A program made the position numbers and the translations under genes. From Thiemannella venezuelensis (GTDB lineage: Bacteria > Actinomycetota > Actinomycetes > Streptosporangiales > Streptosporangiaceae): a stretch of 64,000 bases of DNA. The notes beneath the pieces were generated by a model. The model ran no database searches and was not told where the DNA came from. It was given only the letters and a program-made list of their open reading frames with translations. Shown here one piece after another: positions 8,213 to 16,897 of the stretch (positions are counted from its first letter, which is position 1; every line of letters begins with the position of its first letter). The DNA is taken from positions 372,001 through 436,000 of the forward strand of contig NZ_JACHJJ010000001.1 in NCBI RefSeq assembly GCF_014203605.1, written 5' to 3'.

Positions 8213-10378
8213 TCAGGCGGGAGTGAGCGTGACCGGAACCCCGTTGAACACGGCGTTGCCCGAGGGCACGTCGACCGCGGACTCGTCCGTCAGCGCGTTC
8301 ACGCTGACCCCGGCGTGCTCGGCCGCGACCCGCTGCCCGGTCCCGGCGTGCCCCCAGCCGTGCGGGAGGCTCACCACACCGGGCATGATCGTGTCGGTCG
8401 GCTCCAGCGGCACGGTCAGCTCCCCGGCCGCGCTGCGCACCAGGGCGTGCCCGCCGAGCCCGAGCCGGGCCACGTCCGCCGGGTTGATCTGCAGCGTGCA
8501 CCGGTTGCTCCCGCCGACCAGCGGCCCCACGTTGTGCAGCCAGCTGTTGTTGGAGCGCAGGTGCCGCCGCCCGATCAGCACGATCTCCGCCGGCGGCGCG
8601 TCCAGCCGCCCGCGCAGCCGTGCGACGTCCTCGACCAGCTGCGGCGGGGCCAGCTCGACCCGTCCCGAGGCGGTGCGGAGCACCTCCGCCAGCCGGGGCT
8701 GCAGGGGGCCGAGGTCGATGCCGTGCGGGTGCTCGCGCAGCGCGGCCAGCGAGAGCCCGTAGGGGCCGAGCTTGAGCATCGCGTCCAGCCGGAGCTCCGC
8801 CCCGCTCTCCCCGTCCAGCCCGGCGCGGAGCTCGGCCGCGTCCCGGCCCTCGACGGACGAGCCGGGCGTCTCGACGGCCCGGCGCAGCATCTGGTCGAGG
8901 ATCAGCTCGTCCAGCAGGGCCGGGTCGGCGCCCGCCCCCTGCCCCGAGGCGATCATCGCCAGCCGGGCGAGGATCTCCGACTCCGAGGGCCGCCCCGGCT
9001 CCGGCGGCAGCACCGGCGGGGAGAACCTGGCGTAGTTGCGCACCGCCACGAACAGCAGGGACAGGTCGTAGTGCGGTGAGCGCAGCACCGGGGGCGGCGG
9101 GAGGATGACGTGCGCGTGCCGGGTCGTCTCGTTGAGGTACGGGTCGACGGCGACCATGAACTCCAGGCCGGCGAAGGCCCGGTCCAGCCGGGTCCCGTTC
9201 GGCGCCGAGAGCACAGGGTTGCCCGCCACCGCGACCAGCGCCCTGACCTGCCCCTCGCCCGGCGTCTCGATCTCGTCGGCGAGGGTGGCCACCGGCAGCT
9301 CGCCGTTGGCCTCCGGCAGGCCGCGCACGCGGCTGCGCCAGCGCCCGGTGGTGTACGGCCTGCTCCTGCGGCCGAGCTCGACGGCCGTCTTGGCGAACAT
9401 GACGCCGCCGGGGCGGTCGAGGTTGCCGGTCAGCACGTTGATCACGTCCACCAGCCACTGCGCGATGGTGCCGAACTCGGCGGTGCAGGTGCCGATGCGG
9501 GCGTAGACGGCGGACGTGGGGGCCGCGGCCAGCTCGTGCGCGAGCCGCACGATCGTCTCGGCGGGCACTCCGCAGACCTCGGCCACGGCCTTGGGGGAGA
9601 ACTCCCCGGCCAGCTCGCGGAGCTCCGCCAGGCCCGCGGTCTCCACCCGGACCGCGGCGAGGTCCTCGGCGAGGAGCGTGTGGACGATGCCGAACAGCAG
9701 GTAGGCGTCGGTGCCGGGCCGTACGAACAGGTGCTCGTCGGCGAGGGCCGCGGTGCGGGTGCGGCGGGGGTCGACGACCACGAACCGGCCGCCGCGCCGG
9801 CGCAGGGCCTTCAGCCGGCCGGGGAAGTCGGGGGCGGTGCAGAGCGAGCCGTTGGACTCCAGCGGGTTGGCGCCGAGCATCAGCAGGTAGTCGGTGCGGT
9901 CCAGGTCGGGCACCGGGATGGCGAGCGGGTCGCCGAACATCAGGCCGCAGGAGACGTGCTTGGGCATCTGGTCGGCGGTGCTGGCGGAGAAGACGTTCCG
10001 GGTGCCGAGCGCCTTGATGAGCGGGGGGTTGTACAGGGCCCCGGCCATGGTGTGCGCGTTCGGGTTGCCGAGGTAGACCGCCACGGCCTGGCGGCCGTGG
10101 GCCTCGGTCACGGAGGCGAGGCCGCGCTCGACGGCCTCGAAGGCCTCGTCCCAGCCGGCCTCGCGCCACTCGCCGCCGGTGCGGATCATCGGGACGCGCA
10201 GCCGGTCGGGGTCCTCGTCGAGGGCGCCGAGGCTCGCGCCCTTGGGGCAGATGAAGCCCTTGGAGAAGGGGTCGTCGGGGTCGCCCTTGACCGAGGTGAC
10301 GTGCCCGGTGTCGTCGAGCGTGAGCCGCAGGCCGCAGACGGCCTCGCAGAGGGGACAGGTCCGGTGCGCGGTTCTCAT
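8213..10378 (-). CDS. Molybdopterin-dependent oxidoreductase (formate dehydrogenase/nitrate reductase-like)
   Basis: A 721-residue cytoplasmic enzyme of the DMSO reductase superfamily. The N-terminus carries a [4Fe-4S] motif (CPLCEAVCG then CPKG). The bis-MGD-binding core follows, with segments such as LMLGANPLESNG and VVDPRRTRTA, and the C-terminal molydopterin-dinucleotide-binding beta barrel starts near residue 600 (LLIGRRHLRSNNSW-like context). There is no Tat signal. No small electron-transfer subunit is adjacent, so the donor and substrate remain open. Confidence 0.87.
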   Translation of the reverse strand: MRTAHRTCPLCEAVCGLRLTLDDTGHVTSVKGDPDDPFSKGFICPKGASLGALDEDPDRLRVPMIRTGGEWREAGWDEAFEAVERGLASVTEAHGRQAVAVYLGNPNAHTMAGALYNPPLIKALGTRNVFSASTADQMPKHVSCGLMFGDPLAIPVPDLDRTDYLLMLGANPLESNGSLCTAPDFPGRLKALRRRGGRFVVVDPRRTRTAALADEHLFVRPGTDAYLLFGIVHTLLAEDLAAVRVETAGLAELRELAGEFSPKAVAEVCGVPAETIVRLAHELAAAPTSAVYARIGTCTAEFGTIAQWLVDVINVLTGNLDRPGGVMFAKTAVELGRRSRPYTTGRWRSRVRGLPEANGELPVATLADEIETPGEGQVRALVAVAGNPVLSAPNGTRLDRAFAGLEFMVAVDPYLNETTRHAHVILPPPPVLRSPHYDLSLLFVAVRNYARFSPPVLPPEPGRPSESEILARLAMIASGQGAGADPALLDELILDQMLRRAVETPGSSVEGRDAAELRAGLDGESGAELRLDAMLKLGPYGLSLAALREHPHGIDLGPLQPRLAEVLRTASGRVELAPPQLVEDVARLRGRLDAPPAEIVLIGRRHLRSNNSWLHNVGPLVGGSNRCTLQINPADVARLGLGGHALVRSAAGELTVPLEPTDTIMPGVVSLPHGWGHAGTGQRVAAEHAGVSVNALTDESAVDVPSGNAVFNGVPVTLTPA

Positions 10379-10432
10379 CGGGACTCCTGGGTTCGACGAA
10401 TGGACTCATCATGACCGGGAGCCTGGACGAAG

Positions 10433-10462
10433 GGAAGCCCCGGATCCCCGTCCGGGGCTTCC
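10433..10462 (-). terminator. Strong hairpin terminator
   Basis: GGAAGCCCCGG-ATCCCCGT-CCGGGGCTTCC is a perfect 11-bp stem with an 8-base loop. It lies 10 bases beyond the stop codon of the minus-strand gene ending at 10473. Confidence 0.7.
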
Positions 10463-10472
10463 ACGCGGGCGG

Positions 10473-11111
10473 TCAGGCGGCCCGCGGAAGGTGGCGGTCG
10501 TCCGGCGGGTCCTGCCCGCGCGGAGCGGTCATTCCGGCCTCCAGGTAGAGCCGCTCGAAGTCGGCCGAGAGCCCGTCAGGGGTGGTGGCGCCCCTGCGGA
10601 CGATCTCTACGACGACCGTGTTCGGCCATCTGGGGTGCCGGGTGACGACGGCCCGCCGGGCGAAGCACGCCGCCGCGATCTCCTCGGCGTGCGCCCGGAC
10701 GTCGGACGCGCAGATCCCGGCCCTGAGCATGATCACGGCTCTCTCGCCCGCGGCGGTGGGGCTGATCCGCAGGATCAGCGGGATGCGGCCGGTCCGGGTG
10801 TGCATGGACGTCTCCAGGCAGACCCGCTGGATCCGGTGGCGGGAGGTCAGGCAGTTGAGGCGGGAGCGGACCCGGTCGCGTCCCGAGCGGCTGGCGGCGG
10901 GGACCGAGACGGTGCTCGTCAGCGCGAGGAAGGGCCACCAGTCGCCCTCGCGCAGGGCGGCGGCCGCCAGGACCGCGACGGCGGCGACGACGGCCGCGAG
11001 GACGATCTCCGTCCGCCACCGCCAGAGCCGTACCAGAAGCGCGGGCCGCTGGAGCGGTCCGGCGCCGCCCAGCGGCCGGTAGGGGTCGTTCCGGGGGTTA
11101 CGCGGCGACAT
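10473..11111 (-). CDS. Hypothetical single-pass membrane protein
   Basis: A 212-residue protein with one or two adjacent membrane helices near residues 33-65 (EIVLAAVVAAVAVLAAAAL then WWPFLALTSTVSV) and a soluble C-terminal domain of mixed alpha/beta character. I do not recognise the family. The ATG at 11111 lies inside the end of the upstream 75-residue gene (14-base overlap), so the two are translationally coupled. The general look recalls small accessory proteins of integrated actinobacterial plasmids, but no transfer or integrase gene is nearby. Confidence 0.65.
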   Translation of the reverse strand: MSPRNPRNDPYRPLGGAGPLQRPALLVRLWRWRTEIVLAAVVAAVAVLAAAALREGDWWPFLALTSTVSVPAASRSGRDRVRSRLNCLTSRHRIQRVCLETSMHTRTGRIPLILRISPTAAGERAVIMLRAGICASDVRAHAEEIAAACFARRAVVTRHPRWPNTVVVEIVRRGATTPDGLSADFERLYLEAGMTAPRGQDPPDDRHLPRAA

Positions 11112-11325
11112 TCTCCACGTCCCCGGAGTAGATGCGCTCTGCTTTCTGCAGATCGAACAGGGGATTGCGGTAGTGGCGGGCGCCGAAGCCGGTCCTTCTG
11201 ACGGTCCAGCCCAGTCGGTAAGCCCATTCGTCCTGGTCCATGCAGAGTTCTCGGTCCGCCCGGTCGATCAGGCGGGCGACCCATGTTTTGACTCCGGAGA
11301 TCCCATTGATACCGTGGACGTACAT
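11098..11325 (-). CDS. Small hypothetical protein (75 aa)
   Basis: A 75-residue protein rich in Arg, Trp and Tyr (RADRELCMDQDEWAYRLGW). No known motif is recognised. ATG 11325 follows AGGAG with good spacing. Its end overlaps the start of the membrane-protein gene, so they form a two-gene unit, probably transcribed from the TTGACA promoter near 11566. Confidence 0.6.
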   Translation of the reverse strand: MYVHGINGISGVKTWVARLIDRADRELCMDQDEWAYRLGWTVRRTGFGARHYRNPLFDLQKAERIYSGDVENVAA

Positions 11326-11541
11326 GGGAGGCTCCTTCCGTGGCGTCGATGCGGAGCTCTTGTGGCAACCGGGCTGGTGGCCGCCGGCCCGGTGCATTGT
11401 TGGCCCGTTAGGGGTTCCTTGCGATGCGTGCGACCGTGAGCCGTCGCCTGCTTTTCTCTTCCCGTCTCCCTGAACGTGAGCCTCCCCGGAAGTCGCCGGC
11501 GGATCCGAGACGCCCCCGTGGTCGCGGCGTAAGCGGACCCT

Positions 11542-11571
11542 TCCTAAGCAGATGGTCCCTCTAAATGTCAA
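11542..11571 (-). promoter_or_regulatory. Promoter candidate for the 75-aa/membrane-protein pair
   Basis: On the minus strand TTGACA (11566-11571) is followed after 18 bases by TTAGGA (11542-11547). The -35 is perfect and the -10 weak. It would give a leader of roughly 200 bases. Confidence 0.4.
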
Positions 11572-11625
11572 ATCCGACAACAGCTGCGCTCAAGGTTTTT
11601 TCGATAATTCCAGCGCAACCTGTCG

Positions 11626-11636
11626 TGCAAGTTGCA
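11626..11636. repeat. Palindrome TGCAA-G-TTGCA, copy 1
   Basis: An 11-base perfect palindrome around one central base. The same motif on the other strand (TGCAACTTGCA) recurs 224 bases away in the same divergent region, upstream of the XRE regulator. Confidence 0.55.
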
Positions 11637-11848
11637 TGAACGGGAGGGTCCGGAAGAACGGCGCGCCGCCGCGGGCGACGGACGGGAGGAGAAGCGGCTC
11701 CTGAGCCGCAGGGTGCCGCTGATGCGGAGGAAATCCTCACGCCACCCCTCTCCCGACCGTGCGAAGGTTCTATAGACAACCCTCTTCTCACGGAAGCCTT
11801 GTGGCAAGGTTCGGAGGAGTAATACTGAGAGAACGGGCGCAGCATTCC

Positions 11849-11868
11849 CTGCAACTTGCAGTGTACGA
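11849..11868 (+). promoter_or_regulatory. Palindrome copy 2 next to a -10 box, likely XRE operator
   Basis: CTGCAA-C-TTGCAG (11849-11861) is a 13-base palindrome, directly followed by TACGAT (11863-11868), a plausible -10 box on the plus strand. The palindrome would sit in the promoter spacer, where bound regulator would block RNA polymerase. Autoregulation by the XRE protein encoded at 11946 is an inference. Confidence 0.5.
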
Positions 11869-11945
11869 TGAGCGCGCGAGTCTCCGATCGGGACTCTTGA
11901 GGAGCCCTGTGGCGATACACCTTCATATCGTGAGGGGGGCGGACG

Positions 11946-12806
11946 GTGCCCGAGCGTGGGAGCCCAACGCTTCGTCGGCTCAGGCTCGGCCAGGAGCTGC
12001 GCCGGTGGCGTGAGCGCCGCGACCTGAGCGGTGAAGACGTCGCGACGAGGTTGAAGTGGTCGGCGTCCAAGGTCAGCCGGATCGAGAACGCCAAGACCAT
12101 GCCTCGCAAAAGCGATGTCGAAGCCCTCACCCAACTGTATGAAGTCGGCGATGTTCACCGGCGCGAGCTGCTAGAACTTCATCGGGACGCCACCCGCAAG
12201 GGCTGGTGGGAAGACTATTCCGACTCCCTGCCCCAGGAATACACCACGCTGCTGGGGCTGGAGGTGGAGGCGGTGTCGGCCAGGAGCTGGGAACCCCAGC
12301 TGGTACCGGGCCTCCTGCAGACCGAGGAGTACGCCCGAGAGGTCATCCGCGCCACACAGGCGATCACGCGGATCCCTCCCGGCGAGTTCCGCAGCCGGGT
12401 CGAGGCACGGATGGCCCGGCAGGACCTCATTCTGCGGAACACCGATCCGCTCACGTTGTGGATGGTGCTGGACGAGTCGGTGCTCCTGCGCCGTTTCGGC
12501 GGCGCGTCGGTGATGAGCGGTCAGCTCGAGCGGTTGGTCGAGCTGTCGCGACGGCCGAACATCCGGCTGCAGATCCTGCCGCTGAACAGTGAGCACCCGG
12601 TGAACACCGGTTCCTTCTTCCACCTGAAGTTTCCCGAGTTCCACGACGTCGTGTACCTCGAGTCACTGCACAGTGCCCGGTTCGTGGAGGACGAGGAGAT
12701 GGTCTTCGGCTACGAGATCGCCTTCGGCCATCTCCAGGCGGAGGCCTTCGGCGCCGACGCCTCTCGGGAGCTCATCGAAAAAACCATCGAAGAACGTTGG
12801 AGATAG
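11946..12806 (+). CDS. XRE-family regulator with DUF5753 domain
   Basis: A 286-residue DNA-binding protein. The N-terminal helix-turn-helix covers about residues 13-68 (LSGEDVATRLKWSASKVSRIE). The rest is the DUF5753 domain typical of actinomycete regulators, including the family phrase VPGLLQTEEYAREVI. GTG 11946 follows GGGGGGCGG. It is followed 64 bases later by a DUF397 gene. Such XRE-DUF397 pairs are hallmark differentiation and antibiotic regulators in sporulating actinomycetes (WhiJ/BldB-like, Scr1-Scr2). GC content is slightly lower than in the housekeeping genes. Confidence 0.9.
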   Translation: MPERGSPTLRRLRLGQELRRWRERRDLSGEDVATRLKWSASKVSRIENAKTMPRKSDVEALTQLYEVGDVHRRELLELHRDATRKGWWEDYSDSLPQEYTTLLGLEVEAVSARSWEPQLVPGLLQTEEYAREVIRATQAITRIPPGEFRSRVEARMARQDLILRNTDPLTLWMVLDESVLLRRFGGASVMSGQLERLVELSRRPNIRLQILPLNSEHPVNTGSFFHLKFPEFHDVVYLESLHSARFVEDEEMVFGYEIAFGHLQAEAFGADASRELIEKTIEERWR

Positions 12807-12870
12807 ACGGCATTTCGTGCGGCCGTCCCAGCGGGAATCGAAGACGCTTCCCGTTAAAGGAGAGAGTGAC

Positions 12871-13077
12871 ATGTACGAAGCCGATCTGTCAGGCGCCGTC
12901 TGGCGGAAGAGCGCGCGCAGCGCCGCCAACGGCAACTGCGTGGAGATCGCCCACCTTCCGGGCGGGCGCGTCGGCGTCCGGGACAGCAAGAACCGGCAGG
13001 GGCCGGTCCTGGTCTTCACCCCCGGGGAGTGGGACGCCTTCGTCGGCGGTGTCAAGGACGGCGAGTTCGACGTCTGA
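12871..13077 (+). CDS. DUF397 domain protein, partner of the XRE regulator
   Basis: A 68-residue protein made of a single DUF397 domain, recognised by W-R-K-S-x-R-S in WRKSARS, the CVEIA strand, VRDSK and the F-T-P-x-x-W end (FTPGEWDAFV). ATG 12871 follows AAAGGAGAG. In known pairs the DUF397 protein works with the XRE protein encoded upstream. No second XRE or DUF397 copy is seen in this window. Confidence 0.9.
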   Translation: MYEADLSGAVWRKSARSAANGNCVEIAHLPGGRVGVRDSKNRQGPVLVFTPGEWDAFVGGVKDGEFDV

Positions 13078-13256
13078 CAGACGCATGGGAACGGGTACGG
13101 CCTGCACCTCGCGAGGCAAGGCACAGGCCGTACCTCAACGGATTGACCGGACGGATCGATCAGACGGGACGGAGGCCCCGGCCGAGGTCCCCGCCGCGGT
13201 CGCGGATGGGCGAGTCGTCCCACTCACCGCGCCCGGGATGGCATGCTCGGAGAGCG

Positions 13257-14363
13257 ATGAACACGTATACCCGCCGCCTCGGTGTGGCCTCCGCCGCCGC
13301 TGTCTCCCTCCTGCTCGCCGCGGCCTGCACCGCGGCCGAGTCCTCCAGCCCGGAAGCGGCGCCGGACGTCGCCGAGAAGCCGACCGCCTCGGCCGAGGCG
13401 ACCCCCACTCCCGAGCGCAGGCCGTACACCATCTCCTTCGGCGGCGACGTGCACTTCGAGGGGGTCCTGCGGACCAGGCTCGACGCGAACCCGCGCACCG
13501 CGCTGGGCCCGATCGCCAAGGTGCTGCGCAGGGCCGACCTCGCCATGGTGAACCTGGAGACCGCGATCACCACCGGCGGCACCCCCGCCCCCGGCAAGCA
13601 GTACACCTTCCGCGCCCCCGCCAACGCGCTCACCGCGCTGAAGGCGGCCGGGGTGGACGTGGCGTCCCTGGCCAACAACCACGGCATGGACTACATGGAG
13701 AGCGGGCTGGCCGACTCGCTGGCCGCGATCAAGCGCTCGAAGTTCCCGGTGGTGGGCGTCGGCAAGAACGAGGCCGAGGCGTACAAGCCGTGGCGGACGA
13801 CCGTCAACGGCAACCGGGTGGCGGTCATCGGCGCGACCCAGGTGCTGGACGCCGAGTTCATCACGGCCTGGACGGCGAAGGGGAACAAGGGCGGGCTGGC
13901 CTCGGCCAAGAACGAGGCGAGGCTCATCCAGGAGGTGCGCAGGGCGCGCAGGGACTCCGACACCGTCATCGTCCACCTGCACTGGGGCACCGAGCTGCAG
14001 AAGTGCCCGAACGAGGCGCAGCGCGGCCTGGCGCCCAAGCTGGTCGCGGCGGGGGCCGACGTGGTGGTGGGCGGGCACGCGCACATCCTGCTGGGCGGCG
14101 GCTACCTGAAGAAGGCCTACGTCAACTACGGCCTGGGCAACTTCGTCTTCTACAACTGGGGACCCGAGACCGGCAGGACCGGCGTGCTCACGCTGACGAT
14201 CAACGGCCGTGACGTGCTCAAGGACCAGTGGACCCCGGCCGTCATCCAGGGCGGCGTGCCGGTCCCGCTCACCGGCACCGCCCAGCGGCAGGCCGTCGCG
14301 GGCTGGAAGGCGCTGCGCGGGTGCACGGGACTGAGCGCGAAGCCGGGCAAATCTGCCGATTGA
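13257..14363 (+). CDS. CapA-family lipoprotein (metallophosphatase-like)
   Basis: A 368-residue exported protein. The signal ends in a lipobox (LLAAAC), so it is probably anchored to the outer face of the membrane. The CapA (poly-gamma-glutamate synthesis) domain shows the metal-site motifs SFGGDVHFEG, NLETAI, ANNHGMDYM, HLHWGTE and GGHAH. CapA domains in actinomycetes often occur without a capBC operon, as here, so polyglutamate synthesis should not be assumed. ATG 13257 follows GGAGAG. Confidence 0.88.
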   Translation: MNTYTRRLGVASAAAVSLLLAAACTAAESSSPEAAPDVAEKPTASAEATPTPERRPYTISFGGDVHFEGVLRTRLDANPRTALGPIAKVLRRADLAMVNLETAITTGGTPAPGKQYTFRAPANALTALKAAGVDVASLANNHGMDYMESGLADSLAAIKRSKFPVVGVGKNEAEAYKPWRTTVNGNRVAVIGATQVLDAEFITAWTAKGNKGGLASAKNEARLIQEVRRARRDSDTVIVHLHWGTELQKCPNEAQRGLAPKLVAAGADVVVGGHAHILLGGGYLKKAYVNYGLGNFVFYNWGPETGRTGVLTLTINGRDVLKDQWTPAVIQGGVPVPLTGTAQRQAVAGWKALRGCTGLSAKPGKSAD

Positions 14364-14408
14364 TCCGTAGGGCCTGACCCGGAGGGAATCGGCGGGCAAG
14401 ATGGTGGG

Positions 14409-15056
14409 GTGTCCACCCTGCCTGTCGAGGAACCCGGTGAAGTTCCCCTGCGGCGTCAGCCCACCCAGAGGCGGAGCGCGCGGCGCGTCGAGCGCATGCT
14501 CGACGCGTGCGCCGATCTGCTGGACGAGATCGGCTACGAGGCGCTGTCCACCACACGGATCGCCGAGCGCGCCGGTGTCGCGATCGGTTCGGTCTACCAG
14601 TTCTTCCCGGACAAACGGGCCATCACCCAGGCGGTGACCCGGCGTCACGTGGAGCGGTTCATGTCCCGGATCGGCAGGCGCTTCCTCTCCGAGGACTACG
14701 GCGGCTGGTGGGACGCGGTCGACGCGATCATCGACGAGTACGTCGAGATGCACCGCACGGTGCCGGGCTTCCGCGTCCTGCACTTCGGCGACGTGGTCGA
14801 CCTCCACCTGCTCGACGGGGTCTCCGACAACAACACGGTGATCGCCGGGCGGCTCCGCGGCCTGCTCCTGAAGGAGTACGGCCTCGCCGACAGCGAGGAG
14901 TTCGACCTGGCCATCATGGTCGCGGTCGAGGCCGGCGACGCCGTGCTGAAGCTGGCCTTCCGCCACGACCCGGACGGCGCGCCGCAGATCGTGGCGGAGG
15001 CCAAACGGCTGATCCGCGGCTACCTGAACCGCCAGTTCGCCGGCGCCGCGGGCTGA
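14409..15056 (+). CDS. TetR-family transcriptional regulator
   Basis: A 215-residue regulator. The N-terminal HTH (about residues 28-75) shows the family pattern STTRIAERAGVAIGSVYQFF. The C-terminal ligand domain is helical and similar to TetR proteins near fatty-acid or drug genes, but no target gene is obvious. The start is GTG at 14409 without a clear Shine-Dalgarno sequence. It converges with the next gene with only 5 bases between stops. Confidence 0.88.
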   Translation: MSTLPVEEPGEVPLRRQPTQRRSARRVERMLDACADLLDEIGYEALSTTRIAERAGVAIGSVYQFFPDKRAITQAVTRRHVERFMSRIGRRFLSEDYGGWWDAVDAIIDEYVEMHRTVPGFRVLHFGDVVDLHLLDGVSDNNTVIAGRLRGLLLKEYGLADSEEFDLAIMVAVEAGDAVLKLAFRHDPDGAPQIVAEAKRLIRGYLNRQFAGAAG

Positions 15057-15061
15057 GGCCC

Positions 15062-15541
15062 TCAGCCCAGCGGGATGCGGGAGGAGCGGAAGCCGCCGGA
15101 GGTCTCCGCCAGCGGCCTGCCGGACGGCGGCCCGGCCTGTCCCGGCCCGGTGCCGTGCTCCCTGGCGATCGTGCCGCGGATGGCCTCCCGGACCGAGGAG
15201 ATCAGCTCGGTGCGCTCCTCCCGGACCCTGCGCCGGTGCTCGCGCTCCTCCGCCCTGGCTTCCTGCTCGCGGGCGCCGGCCGTCGCGGGGACGACCTCGG
15301 CGGGCGGCGGTGCCGGCCGCGGGCGCGACGGAGTCTCGCAGGGGATGGGGACGGCCGCCACGGTCATCCGCGCCTGGGTGGTGTTCGCCTCGCGCAGCCG
15401 CTCCTCCAGGGCGGAGAGCCTGAGGTGGGCCTGGTCGAGCGCCTCCATCCGCGCCGAGAGGTACCCGGCGCAGCCGGGGACGAGGACGGACAGGAGGGCC
15501 ACGCAGGCCAGGGTGAAGGTCGCCTGCCTGGACACACCCAT
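15062..15541 (-). CDS. Exported coiled-coil hypothetical protein
   Basis: A 159-residue protein with an N-terminal signal or anchor (FTLACVALLSVLVPGC; the Cys could be a lipid site but Pro at -2 is unusual). A short coiled coil follows (LRLSALEERLREANTT), then a Pro-rich linker and a highly charged Arg/Glu helix. ATG 15541 follows AAGGAG. The function is unknown. Confidence 0.65.
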   Translation of the reverse strand: MGVSRQATFTLACVALLSVLVPGCAGYLSARMEALDQAHLRLSALEERLREANTTQARMTVAAVPIPCETPSRPRPAPPPAEVVPATAGAREQEARAEEREHRRRVREERTELISSVREAIRGTIAREHGTGPGQAGPPSGRPLAETSGGFRSSRIPLG

Positions 15542-15706
15542 CGCAGCTCCTTCGTACGGCATCACCCCGGCCACCGGGAGACGCCCCTCATATGCCCGTC
15601 TGCCCGAGGGTGGACGCACTGCACCGTCAATTACGGACATGTGGTTGCTTAACCGATACCTGCTATTGGGCGGACGGGACAGAGCCTCGCTCGGTACGCT
15701 CACGCT

Positions 15707-16246
15707 GTGGCGCATGTGACACGTGAGCACCTTGATCGACTGCTTGAGCGGGCACTCCTCGCCGACGACCACGAAAGCCTCGCCCGGAGGCTGGAGGCCC
15801 TGGTCGAGGCCTACGTGTCCGGCGACGTCCCGCGGGCGGCGATCCTCGTGCTGGCCGCGGAGGCGTGGCGGCAGGCCGGGCAGCCGGCCCGCGCCCTCGA
15901 CTGCTTCCAGAGGGCGGTGGACGACGGCGGGGAGACGGGTGCCGATCCGCGGGCGGGGATCGCCGACACCCTCTTCGAGCTCGACCGGCCGGACGAGGCC
16001 CGCGAGGTGATCGGTGCGCTCCGGGGCGGCGGCGAGGTCTCCCCCGCCACCGCGCTCACCGTCGCCGAGACCCTGGCCGCCTACGGGCACCTGCGGGAGG
16101 CCCACGTGTGGGCCACGGAGGGCGCCCGCGCGGCGGCACGGGACAGCGGGGAACGCGCCGCGCTGCTCCGTACCCGTTACCTGATCCGGGTGGATCTCGG
16201 TCTCCCGGAGGACGAGCTGGACGCGCTGCTCGACCTCTCGCTCTGA
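15707..16246 (+). CDS. TPR-like hypothetical protein
   Basis: A 179-residue helical protein whose Ala/Leu-rich helix pairs look like degenerate tetratricopeptide repeats (AAEAWRQAGQPARALDCFQRA is one clear unit). It may be a protein-interaction scaffold. The GTG at 15707 has TACGCT at 15695-15700 exactly 6 bases upstream and no Shine-Dalgarno, so a leaderless message is likely. It converges with the next gene, with 9 bases between. Confidence 0.7.
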   Translation: MAHVTREHLDRLLERALLADDHESLARRLEALVEAYVSGDVPRAAILVLAAEAWRQAGQPARALDCFQRAVDDGGETGADPRAGIADTLFELDRPDEAREVIGALRGGGEVSPATALTVAETLAAYGHLREAHVWATEGARAAARDSGERAALLRTRYLIRVDLGLPEDELDALLDLSL

Positions 16247-16255
16247 GCGCCGGGA

Positions 16256-16891
16256 TCAGCCGAGGGACAGCTCGGGGAGGACCCGGCGCAGGATCGGCCG
16301 CGGAGCGTCCCTGCGCTCCTCCGGCATGGTCGTGGCCGCGGGCGGCGCCGGCTCGCCCGCGCGGTCCCTCGCGGCCGGCCGGGGGACCGGCCCGGCCGAG
16401 GGCCGCGGGACCGGCGGCTGCGGCGCCGGCAGGGCCAGGACCGTCCCGTTCGACAGCACGCCGGCCGCGTCCCGCAGCTCGGGGATCGACGGCACGCCGG
16501 CGCGGAAGAAGTACGGCCCCGGCGCGCCCGGCAGTCCGGGCAGGTCCGGGATGGGGGCGAGGATCTCCACCCCGCTCAGGCCGGGATAGCCGGGCAGCCC
16601 GAACGGCAGGGCGGGGAAGCCGATGCCCGCCGCGACACCGCCCGCGTCGGCCAGGCTGATGACGGCGGAGGCGCGGGAGAGGCCCCGCAGGTCGGCGAGG
16701 CGCGCGAGCCGGTCCACCGGCGAGAGCGGCATGCGGTCGCCGGGGACCTGTGCCCCGTCGGCGGCCGCCGCCCGGACCGCGGCATCCGCGGCCGGGCCGG
16801 TCGCCGCCGTTCCCGCCCCGGCCACGAGTGCCGCGAGCGTCACGGTCGCAAGGACCCCGCGGATGTTCCTCGATGCGTTCGACACGCGCAC
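16256..16891 (-). CDS. Secreted Pro/Gly-rich hypothetical protein
   Basis: A 211-residue exported protein. It has a signal peptide (residues 1 to about 35, LATVTLAALVAGAGTAATG) and a central region with loosely repeated Leu-Pro-Gly segments (LPFGLPGYPGLSG, LPGLPGAPG). The C-terminus is Pro-rich and basic. The start is GTG at 16891, or the in-frame GTG at 16885, which is better placed for the AGGGGGG upstream. A long hairpin (16898-16933) lies right before the start. The function is unknown; it may act in the cell envelope. Confidence 0.65.
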   Translation of the reverse strand: MRVSNASRNIRGVLATVTLAALVAGAGTAATGPAADAAVRAAAADGAQVPGDRMPLSPVDRLARLADLRGLSRASAVISLADAGGVAAGIGFPALPFGLPGYPGLSGVEILAPIPDLPGLPGAPGPYFFRAGVPSIPELRDAAGVLSNGTVLALPAPQPPVPRPSAGPVPRPAARDRAGEPAPPAATTMPEERRDAPRPILRRVLPELSLG

Positions 16892-16897
16892 CCCCCT

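Larger units (their letters stand above)
11326..11945. other. 620-base divergent intergenic region
   Basis: This gap separates the minus-strand 75-aa gene from the plus-strand XRE regulator and is locally AT-rich around 11540-11640. It holds one good minus-strand promoter and two copies of an 11-base palindrome, listed separately. No convincing coding frame was seen in it. Confidence 0.6.

Noticed and set aside
7557-10412. A single open frame of about 950 codons covering the HD hydrolase and the antisense-free part of the oxidoreductase
   Set aside because: The oxidoreductase is in another frame with clear motifs; only the last 200 codons of the long frame look like a protein (the HD hydrolase).
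10473-11325. Integrative plasmid remnant (transfer genes)
   Set aside because: The two small proteins have the general look of such genes, but no integrase, replication or FtsK-like transfer gene and no attachment-site repeat was found.
13257-14363. Poly-gamma-glutamate capsule gene
   Set aside because: The CapA domain is clear, but no capB, capC or transpeptidase gene is near, so capsule synthesis is not supported.
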